From positions 1-13,054 of the forward strand of contig PFKL01000055.1 of NCBI GenBank assembly GCA_002784245.1: a stretch of DNA of 13,054 nt, read 5' to 3'. Positions within the stretch are counted from its first letter, which is position 1; every line of letters starts with the position of its first letter. Shown here in pieces: positions 6,660 to 13,054 of this stretch. The position numbers and the translations under genes were made by a program. The DNA comes from Comamonadaceae bacterium CG_4_10_14_3_um_filter_60_75. Its GTDB lineage: Bacteria; Pseudomonadota; Gammaproteobacteria; Burkholderiales; Burkholderiaceae_C. The notes below the pieces were generated by a model. It was not told where the DNA came from. It made no database searches and saw only the letters and a program-made list of their open reading frames with translations.

Positions 6660-7666
6660 GGCTTGGGTTCTCCCGCAAAGTGCGGGTGCAGTTGGGCGAT
6701 GCGTTGCATCGCCATGGCCGCAGCGGCGGTACGGGTCTCGACACCGAGCTTGGAAAATACGCGCTCCAGATGTTTCTTCACCGTCATCGGACTCGAACCG
6801 ACGATGTCGCCGATGTCACGGTTGGTTTTACCCTTGACCACCCAATAAAGCACCTCGGCTTCTTTGGGCGTGAGCTTGAAGCTCTGCGCGATCGCCTTGA
6901 TCACACTGTCTTCGCTGACTTCTTGCATGATGATGAGCCAATCGCCGCCCCCTTCCGAATCGCCAATTTGCTGGTGCAGGCGAAACGTCAGCCGGGTTGC
7001 ACCCTGGGCAATGCTCAGACGCGGTGGCTCGCTTTGCGGTTCTTGGCAGGCCACATGGCGGCGCAGCCACGCCAGCACGGGGATCGGCGTGGCCGGCGCG
7101 TCGGTGCCGTAGTAGCGCAACAGCAAGTCACGCGCCAGCGGCGTTTGCCACATCAGGCGACCGTCGCTGACGCGCACGGTGATGCTGGCGTAGCCAAATG
7201 CGTCCAGCGCGTTTCTGGCCTGGCGCTTCTCGCGCGCGCCCTGCAAATGCACCGCCATGCGCGCCAGCACCTCCTTTGGCTTGATGGGCTTGGTAACGTA
7301 ATCGACGGCGCCGCAGTCCATGGCGGCCACGAGATGCTCGGTCTCGGTCAGTCCGGTCATGAAAACGATGGGAATATGCGCGGTGCGGGGCAAGGCCTTC
7401 AGACTCCTGGCCACTTCAAAGCCGTCCATGCCCGGCATCATGGCGTCAAGCAAAATGATGTCGGGTAGCGCCTGCGCAGCCCGCTGCAAGGCGGCCTCGC
7501 CGCTGGTGGCCAGCAGCACGGTGTAGCCGGACTCGTCCAGTGCATCGTGCAGCACAACCAGGTTGTCTGGCACGTCGTCAACGATCAGCACCACGTCACT
7601 GTTGGCGCGGTCCAGCGTGCGCTCCAGCGCCAGACGCGGCAGTGGCAAAGACGCTCTAGTTTTCAT
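6656..7666 (-). CDS. Two-component response regulator, receiver plus LuxR-type DNA-binding domain
   Basis: Probable transcription factor of 336 residues. The N-terminal receiver domain (about 24-145) has acidic pair D30-D31, phosphoacceptor D74 in ILLDAMMPGMDG, T104 and K126 in VTKPIKP. A middle region (about 150-250, DAFGYASITVRVSDGRLMWQ) looks PAS-like, though this is a weak call. The C-terminal GerE/LuxR helix-turn-helix is about 264-325, with LTPKEAEVL, GKTNRDIGDIVG and MTVKKHLERVFSKLGVETR. The ATG at 7666 is preferred; an in-frame GTG at 7675 would add three residues. The start lies inside the end of the kinase gene (11-nt overlap) and the stop overlaps the ureD start, so kinase, regulator and ureD form one transcription unit. 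It is the likely output of the adjacent kinase. Targets may be the urt and ure genes, by location only. Confidence 0.93.
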   Translation of the reverse strand: MKTRASLPLPRLALERTLDRANSDVVLIVDDVPDNLVVLHDALDESGYTVLLATSGEAALQRAAQALPDIILLDAMMPGMDGFEVARSLKALPRTAHIPIVFMTGLTETEHLVAAMDCGAVDYVTKPIKPKEVLARMAVHLQGAREKRQARNALDAFGYASITVRVSDGRLMWQTPLARDLLLRYYGTDAPATPIPVLAWLRRHVACQEPQSEPPRLSIAQGATRLTFRLHQQIGDSEGGGDWLIIMQEVSEDSVIKAIAQSFKLTPKEAEVLYWVVKGKTNRDIGDIVGSSPMTVKKHLERVFSKLGVETRTAAAAMAMQRIAQLHPHFAGEPKP

Positions 7667-10600
7667 GGACACCACGCGTCAGTTGCTTCAACATGGCTTC
7701 AAACTGGAACCGCTTGGCCTGCTCGCGCATCGTCGCCACAAAGTGGGCGCAATGTGGATGCGCCAGCGCAATGTCGTCGAGCAAGTTCAGGATACCGCGG
7801 TAGTAGCCCAGCGTGACGCGTTCACGCAAGGCATCGAGCAGCGGCTGGGGCGGGTAAGCAAAATCGGCGGGTGACAGCGCTTGTTGTGCCGTCAAGGGTT
7901 CAGCGGTCTCCAGCCAGCGCAGCTTCAGGCGCGACTCAAGCCAGTCCAGTAAGTCGGTATGGCGCACCGGTTTAACGATAAAGTCTTCGCTGGGGATGCC
8001 CAGATTGTTGTCGAGCCCACGGTCAAACGCGTTGGCCGAAACGATGGCGATCAACGGCTGCGCCCTGGCGCTGCGCGCGAGCATGTCGCGCAGCCGACGG
8101 ATGGTTTCCCAGCCGTCGATGCCGGGCATGGCCAGATCCATCAAAATCACCTCGGGCTGGTAGCCGCTGGCGAGCAAATCCAGGCAGTCGTGGCCGCTGG
8201 CGGCGCTGCGCAACTCAAAACCCAGCGGCTGCAGCAATTTGCCCAGCACGTCGCGGTCGGCCTCTTCGTTGTCGACCACCAGAATGCGCCGTCGCGCGCC
8301 GACGTAGCCGCGTCGAGGTCGGCGCACAAACAGGCGGTTTTGGTGTCTGGCCGCGGGCGAATACACCGTGGCATCGCGCGCGCCGTGCACCTCGGGCAGA
8401 AACAGCTTGACACTGAAGGTCGAGCCCCGGCCCGGCGTGCTCGTCACGCTGAGCTCGCCGCCCATCAGGTCGGTCAGCATTTTGGCGATCGTCAGGCCCA
8501 GCCCGGACCCCTGCGATGGCGCGCCCGGCAGATCAACGCGCACAAAGGGTTCAAAAATCTGCTGCAACTGTTTTTCGGTCAGACCCGGGCCGCTGTCCTC
8601 AATGTCGATCTGCGCCATTTCGCGCGCGTGGCGCACGCGCAGCGTGACCCGGCCACGACTGGTGAATTTGACGGCGTTGCCCAGCAGGTTGATCAAAATC
8701 TGTCGCACCCGTTTTTCGTCGGCGCGCACCACGTCGGGCAGTTTACCGACGACAACCAAGGCAAACGCCAGTCCCTTGTCGCGCGCTTGCAGTTCAAACA
8801 GGCTGGCCATGTCCTGCACAAAATCTGCAAACGGCATCGGCTTAACGTTCAGGCTCAAGCGGCCGGCCTCAATGTGGGCGACGTCGAGCGTGCCCTCGAT
8901 CAGCGAGAGCAGGTGCTCGCCGCCGCGCCTGATCACCTGCACCGCCTGCTGGCGGTGCGCCGGGATGCTGGCATCTTCGCCCATCAGTTGCGCGTAGCCC
9001 AGAATGCTGTTGAGCGGTGTGCGCAGCTCATGGCTGATGGCGCTGATATAGCGGCTTTTCGCCTGATTAGCCAAATCAGCCGCAGCGCGCGCTTGCTCAG
9101 CCACCTGCTTGGCCTGCTGCAATGCCAGATCAGTCTGCCTATGCAGCTCTATTTCCCGTAGCAACAGATGGGTTTGACGATTCGATTCCTGTTGTGCCAC
9201 CTGACGACTCTTGGATGCCAGCACCACCCACCAAGCGAGCAGCCCGGCAATCAGCAGCAAGGCCAGGTAGGCTTTGACAAAACCGGAACCCAAGGCGTCA
9301 GTCGCGGCTTGCAGCATGGCCGGGTCGTACACCGACTGTGCCAGTGCGCGTGTCTCTTGCCGATACAACAAGCCAAACACGCCAGCCAGCAGCGGCGCAA
9401 TCACCCCCATCAGCAGCAGGAACGTGCCCAGGCCCCGCTCCAGATAGCCCCAGGTTGTCTGCGGCAACAGCCAGCGCAAGCTGGCCAACCATTGACCAGC
9501 CAGTGCCGCGCGCGGTTTGCACAGGTCACCACAACGCGCATCAAGCGTGCAGCACAAAGAACAGATGGACCCTTGGTAAGCCGGGCAATGCGCCATGTCT
9601 GGTGCCTCGTAGTCACGCTCGCAAATAACGCAGGTTTGGGTCTGCAGGCGCTGGTAGTCACCCGTGTCTGCCGCAGCTGCCCGGCCCTCGGACGCTGGGC
9701 TGCTCACGGGGCCAAATAGCGCGCTGTGCTGTGGGCTCGATCGCGCCAGGTAATACTTGCCGTGCGTCGCCCACGCGATCAACGGTGATGCCAGCAGCGC
9801 CGTCCCCAAGGCAATCAGCGCCGAAAAAGCCTGTGGTAGTGGCCCCCAAAAGCCCAGGTAAGCGGTGACCGACAAGAGCGAAGCCAGCGCCATCGCACCC
9901 ACGCCCACCGGGTTGATGTCGTACAGGTGCGCGCGCTTGAACTCGATGCCCGGCGGGCTCAGGCCCAACGGTTTGTTGATCACCAGATCGGCCACCACCG
10001 TCATCATCCAGGCAATCGCCACGTTGGAGTACAGCCCGAGCACGTCGCCCAGGGCGGCAAACACGTTCATCTCCATCAGCATGAAGGCGATCAGCGTGTT
10101 GAACACCACCCACACCACGCGCCCGGGGTGGCTGTGCGTCAGGCGCGAAAAAAAATTGCTCCAGGCCAGTGACCCGGCGTAAGCGTTGGTGACGTTGATC
10201 TTGAGCTGCGACAGCACAACGAACGCGGCAGTGGCCGCCACCGCCCAGCCGTAGTGGGGAAAGACGTATTCATACGCTGCCAGATACATCTGGTTCGGGT
10301 CGACCGCACGGTCGGGTGGCACCGCGTTCTGAATGGCCAGATACGCCAGCAGTACGCCACCCAGCATTTTCAGCACACCGGGCACCACCCAGCCCGGCCC
10401 GCCGAGCACGACCGCCAGCCACCAGCGCCGCGTATTGGCTGGCGTGCGCGCGGGCATGAAGCGCAGGTAGTCGGCCTGCTCGCCCATTTGCGTCATCAAG
10501 GCCACGCCGACGGTCAAGGCTGCACCAAACAAAGGCAGACTAAAACGATCAGACACACCTTTTTCACCAACATAGTGCATGACCCCTGAAAAAGCCGTCG

Positions 10601-11288
10601 GCTCGCGCAGCAGCACATACACAAACGGCACCACCAGCATCACCGCCCACAGCGGCTGCGTCCAGATTTGCAGGCGGCTGATGGTGGAAACACCGTGGGT
10701 GACCAGCGGAATCACCGCCAGCGCGCAGATCAGATAGCCCCAGTGCGGCGGGATGCCCAGCGCCAGCTCCAGCGCGTAGGCCATGACGGCGGCCTCCAGC
10801 GCAAAGAAAATGAAGGTAAAAGTGGCGTAGATCAGCGAGGTAAGGGTCGAGCCGATGTAACCAAACCCGGCGCCGCGTGTGAGCAAATCCATGTCGACAC
10901 CGTAACGCGCGGCATAGACGCTAATGGGCAGCCCGGCCAGAAAAATGATCAACCCGGTGGCCAGAATCGCCCACAAGGCATTGACAAAACCATACTGCAC
11001 CAGCAGCGTGGCACCGACTGCCTCCAGTATCAAAAACGCAGCTGCTCCGCCAAGCGCCGTCTGCGCTACCTGCCATTCTGACCACTTACGAAAACGCTGC
11101 GGCGTAAAGCGCAGGGCGTAGTCTTCGAGGGTCTCCTTGGCAACCCAGGCGTTGTAATCCCGGCGCACCAAGGTGATGCGCTGCGGCGCGCCGGGCTCGG
11201 CGTGCGTGGGGGGAAGGGCTGGGGCTGCGGTGTTCACGCTTGTTGCACCGCAGTATTCATGCCATGGGTTTGCTTGTGGTGCCAGCAT
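7656..11288 (-). CDS. NCS1-type permease / hybrid histidine kinase / receiver fusion protein
   Basis: A 1210-residue membrane sensor. Domains in order: a full NCS1 (cytosine/purine/uracil/allantoin permease) domain at about 43-510, with about 12 hydrophobic segments and the start RRDYNAWVAKETLEDYALRF; an eight-cysteine segment, C553-C590; two membrane segments (about 617-641 and 670-691); a charged coiled-coil-like linker (695-745); HisKA with H753 in SHELRTPLNS; HATPase with N867/N871, G1 DSGPGL (898-903) and G2 GSGLGL (927-932); a receiver (1001-1120) with D1006, phosphoacceptor D1051, S1084 and K1106; and a helical tail of about 80 residues without an obvious HPt motif. The start is uncertain. 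The frame stays open to an ATG at 11513, but those 75 codons are made of repeat hairpins, so the ATG at 11288 is chosen, with no good ribosome binding site. By analogy with the CbrA-type SLC5-kinases, it may sense a transported or bound nitrogen compound; the ligand is unknown. Confidence 0.93.
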   Translation of the reverse strand: MLAPQANPWHEYCGATSVNTAAPALPPTHAEPGAPQRITLVRRDYNAWVAKETLEDYALRFTPQRFRKWSEWQVAQTALGGAAAFLILEAVGATLLVQYGFVNALWAILATGLIIFLAGLPISVYAARYGVDMDLLTRGAGFGYIGSTLTSLIYATFTFIFFALEAAVMAYALELALGIPPHWGYLICALAVIPLVTHGVSTISRLQIWTQPLWAVMLVVPFVYVLLREPTAFSGVMHYVGEKGVSDRFSLPLFGAALTVGVALMTQMGEQADYLRFMPARTPANTRRWWLAVVLGGPGWVVPGVLKMLGGVLLAYLAIQNAVPPDRAVDPNQMYLAAYEYVFPHYGWAVAATAAFVVLSQLKINVTNAYAGSLAWSNFFSRLTHSHPGRVVWVVFNTLIAFMLMEMNVFAALGDVLGLYSNVAIAWMMTVVADLVINKPLGLSPPGIEFKRAHLYDINPVGVGAMALASLLSVTAYLGFWGPLPQAFSALIALGTALLASPLIAWATHGKYYLARSSPQHSALFGPVSSPASEGRAAAADTGDYQRLQTQTCVICERDYEAPDMAHCPAYQGSICSLCCTLDARCGDLCKPRAALAGQWLASLRWLLPQTTWGYLERGLGTFLLLMGVIAPLLAGVFGLLYRQETRALAQSVYDPAMLQAATDALGSGFVKAYLALLLIAGLLAWWVVLASKSRQVAQQESNRQTHLLLREIELHRQTDLALQQAKQVAEQARAAADLANQAKSRYISAISHELRTPLNSILGYAQLMGEDASIPAHRQQAVQVIRRGGEHLLSLIEGTLDVAHIEAGRLSLNVKPMPFADFVQDMASLFELQARDKGLAFALVVVGKLPDVVRADEKRVRQILINLLGNAVKFTSRGRVTLRVRHAREMAQIDIEDSGPGLTEKQLQQIFEPFVRVDLPGAPSQGSGLGLTIAKMLTDLMGGELSVTSTPGRGSTFSVKLFLPEVHGARDATVYSPAARHQNRLFVRRPRRGYVGARRRILVVDNEEADRDVLGKLLQPLGFELRSAASGHDCLDLLASGYQPEVILMDLAMPGIDGWETIRRLRDMLARSARAQPLIAIVSANAFDRGLDNNLGIPSEDFIVKPVRHTDLLDWLESRLKLRWLETAEPLTAQQALSPADFAYPPQPLLDALRERVTLGYYRGILNLLDDIALAHPHCAHFVATMREQAKRFQFEAMLKQLTRGVHEN

Positions 11289-11316
11289 CTTGGTCTTGAA
11301 CCCGCAGCGCACGTCC

Positions 11317-11392
11317 GGTATCCGACTCCGCGGATGCCCCCCGGCTGGGGCTTCGCCCGTGCCTCCTCCTTTATTCCGCTGCGTCAGATACC
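11317..11392. repeat. Long imperfect palindrome just upstream of the permease-kinase start
   Basis: Arms 11317-11334 and 11375-11392 are complementary at 15 of 18 positions (GGTATC-Y-GAC core at both ends). Inside are further pairing segments, such as GCCCC with GGGGC. On the minus strand the right half contains AAAGGAGGAGGC, which resembles a strong ribosome binding site but has no in-frame start codon at a suitable distance. It lies in what would be the 5' untranslated region of the kinase gene if translation starts at 11288. It resembles dispersed repeats of Comamonadaceae from memory; this needs a copy-number search. Confidence 0.65.
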
Positions 11393-11451
11393 CAACGCAC
11401 GCCGCTAGTCGCCAACAGAGAGACGGGGTATTTGGAATACCAAAACAGTTA

Positions 11452-11527
11452 GCGAGGCAGGGCCTTTGGGCGACTGACGATTTCTGGTACCCCAGTATGA
11501 GGAAGTTGCCCAAAGGCCCTGTCTCGC
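11452..11527. repeat. Strong 23-bp inverted repeat upstream of ureA
   Basis: Arms 11452-11474 and 11505-11527 are complementary at 21 of 23 positions, sharing CAGGGCCTTTGGGC, around a 30-nt loop. No T-tract follows on either side, so it is not an obvious terminator. The right arm ends 46 nt before the ureA ATG, so in an ureA transcript it could form a 5' leader structure. It could equally be a passive REP-like repeat. The open frame of the kinase gene runs into the right arm, which argues against that frame's upstream ATG being the true start. Confidence 0.75.
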
Positions 11528-11573
11528 GGGTTTAACCCAAAATTTCAGGCACGACATTTGCTGATCATGTCTC

Positions 11574-11876
11574 ATGGAACTTACACCAAGAGAGAAAGAC
11601 AAGCTGCTCATCTTCACCGCTGGCCTGCTGGCTGAACGACGCAAAGCCCGTGGCTTGAAGCTCAATTACCCTGAGGCGGTGGCCTTCATCAGCGCTGCTG
11701 TCATGGAGGGCGCACGCGACGGCCAAACCGTGGCACAGCTAATGAGTTTCGGGCGCACGCTGCTGACCCGCTTTGATGTGATGGACGGCATCGCCGAGAT
11801 GATTCCTGACATTCAGGTCGAGGCCACTTTCCCTGACGGCACCAAGCTGGTCACGGTGCACCAGCCGATTGTTTGA
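11574..11876 (+). CDS. ureA: Urease gamma subunit UreA
   Basis: Smallest structural subunit of nickel urease (urea + H2O to ammonia + carbamate); it packs with UreB and UreC in the (UreABC)3 enzyme. It has 100 residues, full length. The start MELTPREKDKLLIFTAGLLAERR and the stretch LKLNYPEAVAFISAAVMEGARDG are diagnostic. The end PDGTKLVTVHQPIV is intact. No good Shine-Dalgarno is visible before the ATG at 11574, which instead follows a repeat-rich leader. The stop is 16 nt before the ureB ATG, consistent with one ureABC transcript. Confidence 0.97.
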   Translation: MELTPREKDKLLIFTAGLLAERRKARGLKLNYPEAVAFISAAVMEGARDGQTVAQLMSFGRTLLTRFDVMDGIAEMIPDIQVEATFPDGTKLVTVHQPIV

Positions 11877-11892
11877 CCACCACGAGACTCCC

Positions 11893-12198
11893 ATGATCCC
11901 AGGCGAACTTTTTACCGACGGTCCCGACCATGTACTCAACCCCGGCAGGCGCACCCACACTCTGGTGGTGGTCAACGCCTCAGACCGCCCGGTTCAGGTC
12001 GGCTCGCACTACCACTTTGCCGAGACCAATGGCGCGCTCAACTTTGACCGCGCTGCGGCACATGGCATGCGCTTGAACATTCCGTCGGGCTCGGCGGTGC
12101 GCTTTGAGCCAGGGCAGCAGCGCACCGTGGAGTTGGTGGACTATGCCGGCGCGCGCGTGGTCTACGGCTTTCGCGGGCTGGTCATGGGCTCACTTTGA
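11893..12198 (+). CDS. ureB: Urease beta subunit UreB
   Basis: Second structural subunit of urease; 101 residues, full length. It starts with the family-typical MIPGELF, so the ATG at 11893 is chosen over an in-frame TTG at 11869 that would add eight residues overlapping ureA. Characteristic stretches are GSHYHFAETNGALNFDR, GMRLNIPSGSAVRFEPGQ and VVYGFRGLVMG. No proper Shine-Dalgarno is seen, only a weak GAG run about 8 nt upstream, so reinitiation from ureA is likely. It is separated from ureC by 71 bp containing a palindromic repeat, longer than the usual tight ureB-ureC junction. Confidence 0.97.
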   Translation: MIPGELFTDGPDHVLNPGRRTHTLVVVNASDRPVQVGSHYHFAETNGALNFDRAAAHGMRLNIPSGSAVRFEPGQQRTVELVDYAGARVVYGFRGLVMGSL

Positions 12199-12210
12199 TT
12201 TGTTAGTGTT

Positions 12211-12260
12211 TTATGCCTCTAGCCCTTATCTGTTAAGCGCAAGCAGCTATTATTTTTGAA
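12211..12260 (-). repeat. Interspersed palindromic repeat in the ureB-ureC spacer
   Basis: The reverse complement of this segment matches the 5' end of urtB (1341-1386), including TAATAGCT and GCGCTTA. The core CTAGCCCTTA - TCTGT - TAAGCGCAAG pairs at 8 of 10 positions. It fills most of the 71-bp gap between ureB and ureC. No terminator-type T-tract follows the stem directly, though TTTTT occurs about 14 nt further on (12253-12257). Effect on ureC expression unknown. Confidence 0.72.
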
Positions 12261-12269
12261 AGTATTGCC

Positions 12270-13054
12270 ATGGCCACGATTGGACGACGCGCCTACGCTG
12301 AAATGTTTGGCCCCACCGTGGGTGACCGGGTGCGCCTGGCCGACACCAATCTGATCATCGAGGTCGAGGCCGACCTGACGCTGGGCGCCGGAGGCTATGG
12401 CGAAGAGGTGAAATTTGGCGGCGGCAAAACCATCCGCGACGGCATGGCGCAAAGCCAGCGCAGCAGGGCACAAGGGGCAGTGGATACGGTCATGACCAAC
12501 GCCCTGATCATCGACCACTGGGGCATCATCAAGGCCGACATTGGCCTCAGAGACAGCCGCATTGTGGCCATTGGCAAGGCCGGCAACCCCGACGTGCAAC
12601 CGGGCGTGGACATCGTCATTGGCCCGGGCACCGAAGTGATCAGTTGCGAGGGCAGCATCATCACCGCCGGTGGCTTTGACAGCCACATCCACTTTATTTG
12701 CCCGCAACTGATTGAAGAAGCCTTGAGCAGCGGCATCACCACCATGACTGGCGGCGGCACGGGGCCAGCCACCGGCACCTTTGCCACCACCTGCACGCCC
12801 GGGCCTTGGCACCTGGAGCGCATGTTGCAAGCGGCAGACGGCTTTGCCATGAACCTGGGCTTTATGGGCAAGGGCAACGCCAGCCTGCCCGAGGCCTTGC
12901 ACGAGCAAATTAACGCAGGCGCCTTGGGCCTGAAACTGCACGAAGACTGGGGCACCACCCCCGCCGCCATCGACAACTGCCTGAACGTGGCCGAACTCAC
13001 CGACACCCAGGTGGCCATCCACACCGACACGCTCAACGAATCGGGCTTTGTCGA
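12270..13054 (+). CDS. ureC: Urease alpha (catalytic) subunit UreC (3' partial)
   Basis: Catalytic subunit of nickel urease, cytoplasmic. 261 complete codons of an expected 565-570 or so are present; the window then ends. The ATG at 12270 gives MATIGRRAYAEMFGPTVGDR, the standard UreC start, with GAAAG about 9 nt upstream as a weak ribosome binding site. Active-site residues in view: nickel ligands H139 and H141 in GGFDSHIHF, the lysine K222 that is carbamylated to bridge the two nickels (GLKLHEDWG), substrate-binding H224, and nickel ligand H251 in AIHTDTLNESGF. The remaining ligands, the flap cysteine and the catalytic histidine lie beyond the window. GGFDSHIHF differs slightly from the common GGIDTHIHF, a conservative change. 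No frameshift is seen. Confidence 0.97.
   Translation, partial: MATIGRRAYAEMFGPTVGDRVRLADTNLIIEVEADLTLGAGGYGEEVKFGGGKTIRDGMAQSQRSRAQGAVDTVMTNALIIDHWGIIKADIGLRDSRIVAIGKAGNPDVQPGVDIVIGPGTEVISCEGSIITAGGFDSHIHFICPQLIEEALSSGITTMTGGGTGPATGTFATTCTPGPWHLERMLQAADGFAMNLGFMGKGNASLPEALHEQINAGALGLKLHEDWGTTPAAIDNCLNVAELTDTQVAIHTDTLNESGFV

Larger units (their letters stand above)
11289..11573. promoter_or_regulatory. Divergent spacer between kinase operon and ureA
   Basis: This 285-bp stretch should hold the promoters of both the kinase-regulator-ureD unit (-) and the ureABC unit (+). Most of it is two palindromic repeats (11317-11392 and 11452-11527). Smaller dyads are GGTAT-TTGGA-ATACC (11427-11441) and GGGTT-T-AACCC (11528-11538); either could be an operator, but dyads this short also arise by chance. 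I found no convincing sigma-54 (TGGCAC/TTGC) or sigma-70 promoter pair by eye and no clear Shine-Dalgarno before ureA. Confidence 0.45.

Noticed and set aside
6512..7468. Plus-strand 318-codon open frame opposite ureD and the response regulator
   Set aside because: Shadow of two well-supported genes; composition biased to Arg/His/Ala/Gly and no recognisable motif.
7959..9161. Plus-strand 400-codon open frame opposite the kinase and receiver domains
   Set aside because: It is antisense to intact HisKA, HATPase and receiver motifs; its Gln/His/Ala/Arg-rich composition is typical of a shadow frame in GC-rich DNA.
11289..11513. 75-codon N-terminal extension of the permease-kinase
   Set aside because: The extension is encoded by two palindromic repeats and has a Gly/Pro/Arg-rich translation without similarity to NCS1 N-termini; kept only as an alternative start.
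11289..11573. Sigma-54/NtrC-type promoter for ureA
   Set aside because: Expected for nitrogen control, but I could not find a TGGCAC-N5-TTGC-like pair by eye; the closest TGGTAC run has no correctly spaced TGC partner.
11869..11892. Earlier TTG start for ureB
   Set aside because: It would overlap ureA and add residues absent from UreB, whose usual start is MIPGE at 11893.

Overview
This window looks like chromosome from a betaproteobacterium, most likely Burkholderiales/Comamonadaceae (Rhodoferax- or Polaromonas-like). The grounds are the GC-rich coding, the protein sequences as I recall the families, and several short palindromic repeats of a kind I remember from that family. No taxonomic search was possible. 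It holds most of a urea uptake and urease locus, with an unusual signalling block in the middle. No tRNA, rRNA, CRISPR array or complete insertion sequence was seen.

Layout. Bases 1-5811 (+ strand) carry a urea ABC transporter, urtA (5' end outside the window), urtB, urtC, urtD and urtE. Bases 5829-11288 (- strand) carry three overlapping genes, read in transcription order from right to left: a very large NCS1-permease/histidine-kinase/receiver fusion, a receiver-LuxR response regulator, and the urease accessory gene ureD. Bases 11574-13054 (+ strand) carry ureA, ureB and the first 261 codons of ureC. ureE, ureF and ureG are not in the window and would be expected downstream.

How it works together (inference from families and context). 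UrtA binds urea (or short amides) in the periplasm, UrtB and UrtC form the membrane channel, and UrtD and UrtE hydrolyse ATP. UreABC hydrolyses urea to ammonia and carbamate, and UreD helps deliver nickel to the apoenzyme. The permease-kinase and its regulator are translationally coupled to ureD. They are therefore the best local candidates for a nitrogen-compound sensing system controlling this locus, though their ligand cannot be read from the sequence.

A second theme is the density of short palindromic repeats at gene junctions: urtA/urtB, inside the 5' end of urtB, urtD/urtE, twice between the kinase gene and ureA, and ureB/ureC. Two of them (5' end of urtB and ureB/ureC) are copies of one family. 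The urtB copy lies within the coding sequence and encodes much of the protein's signal peptide.
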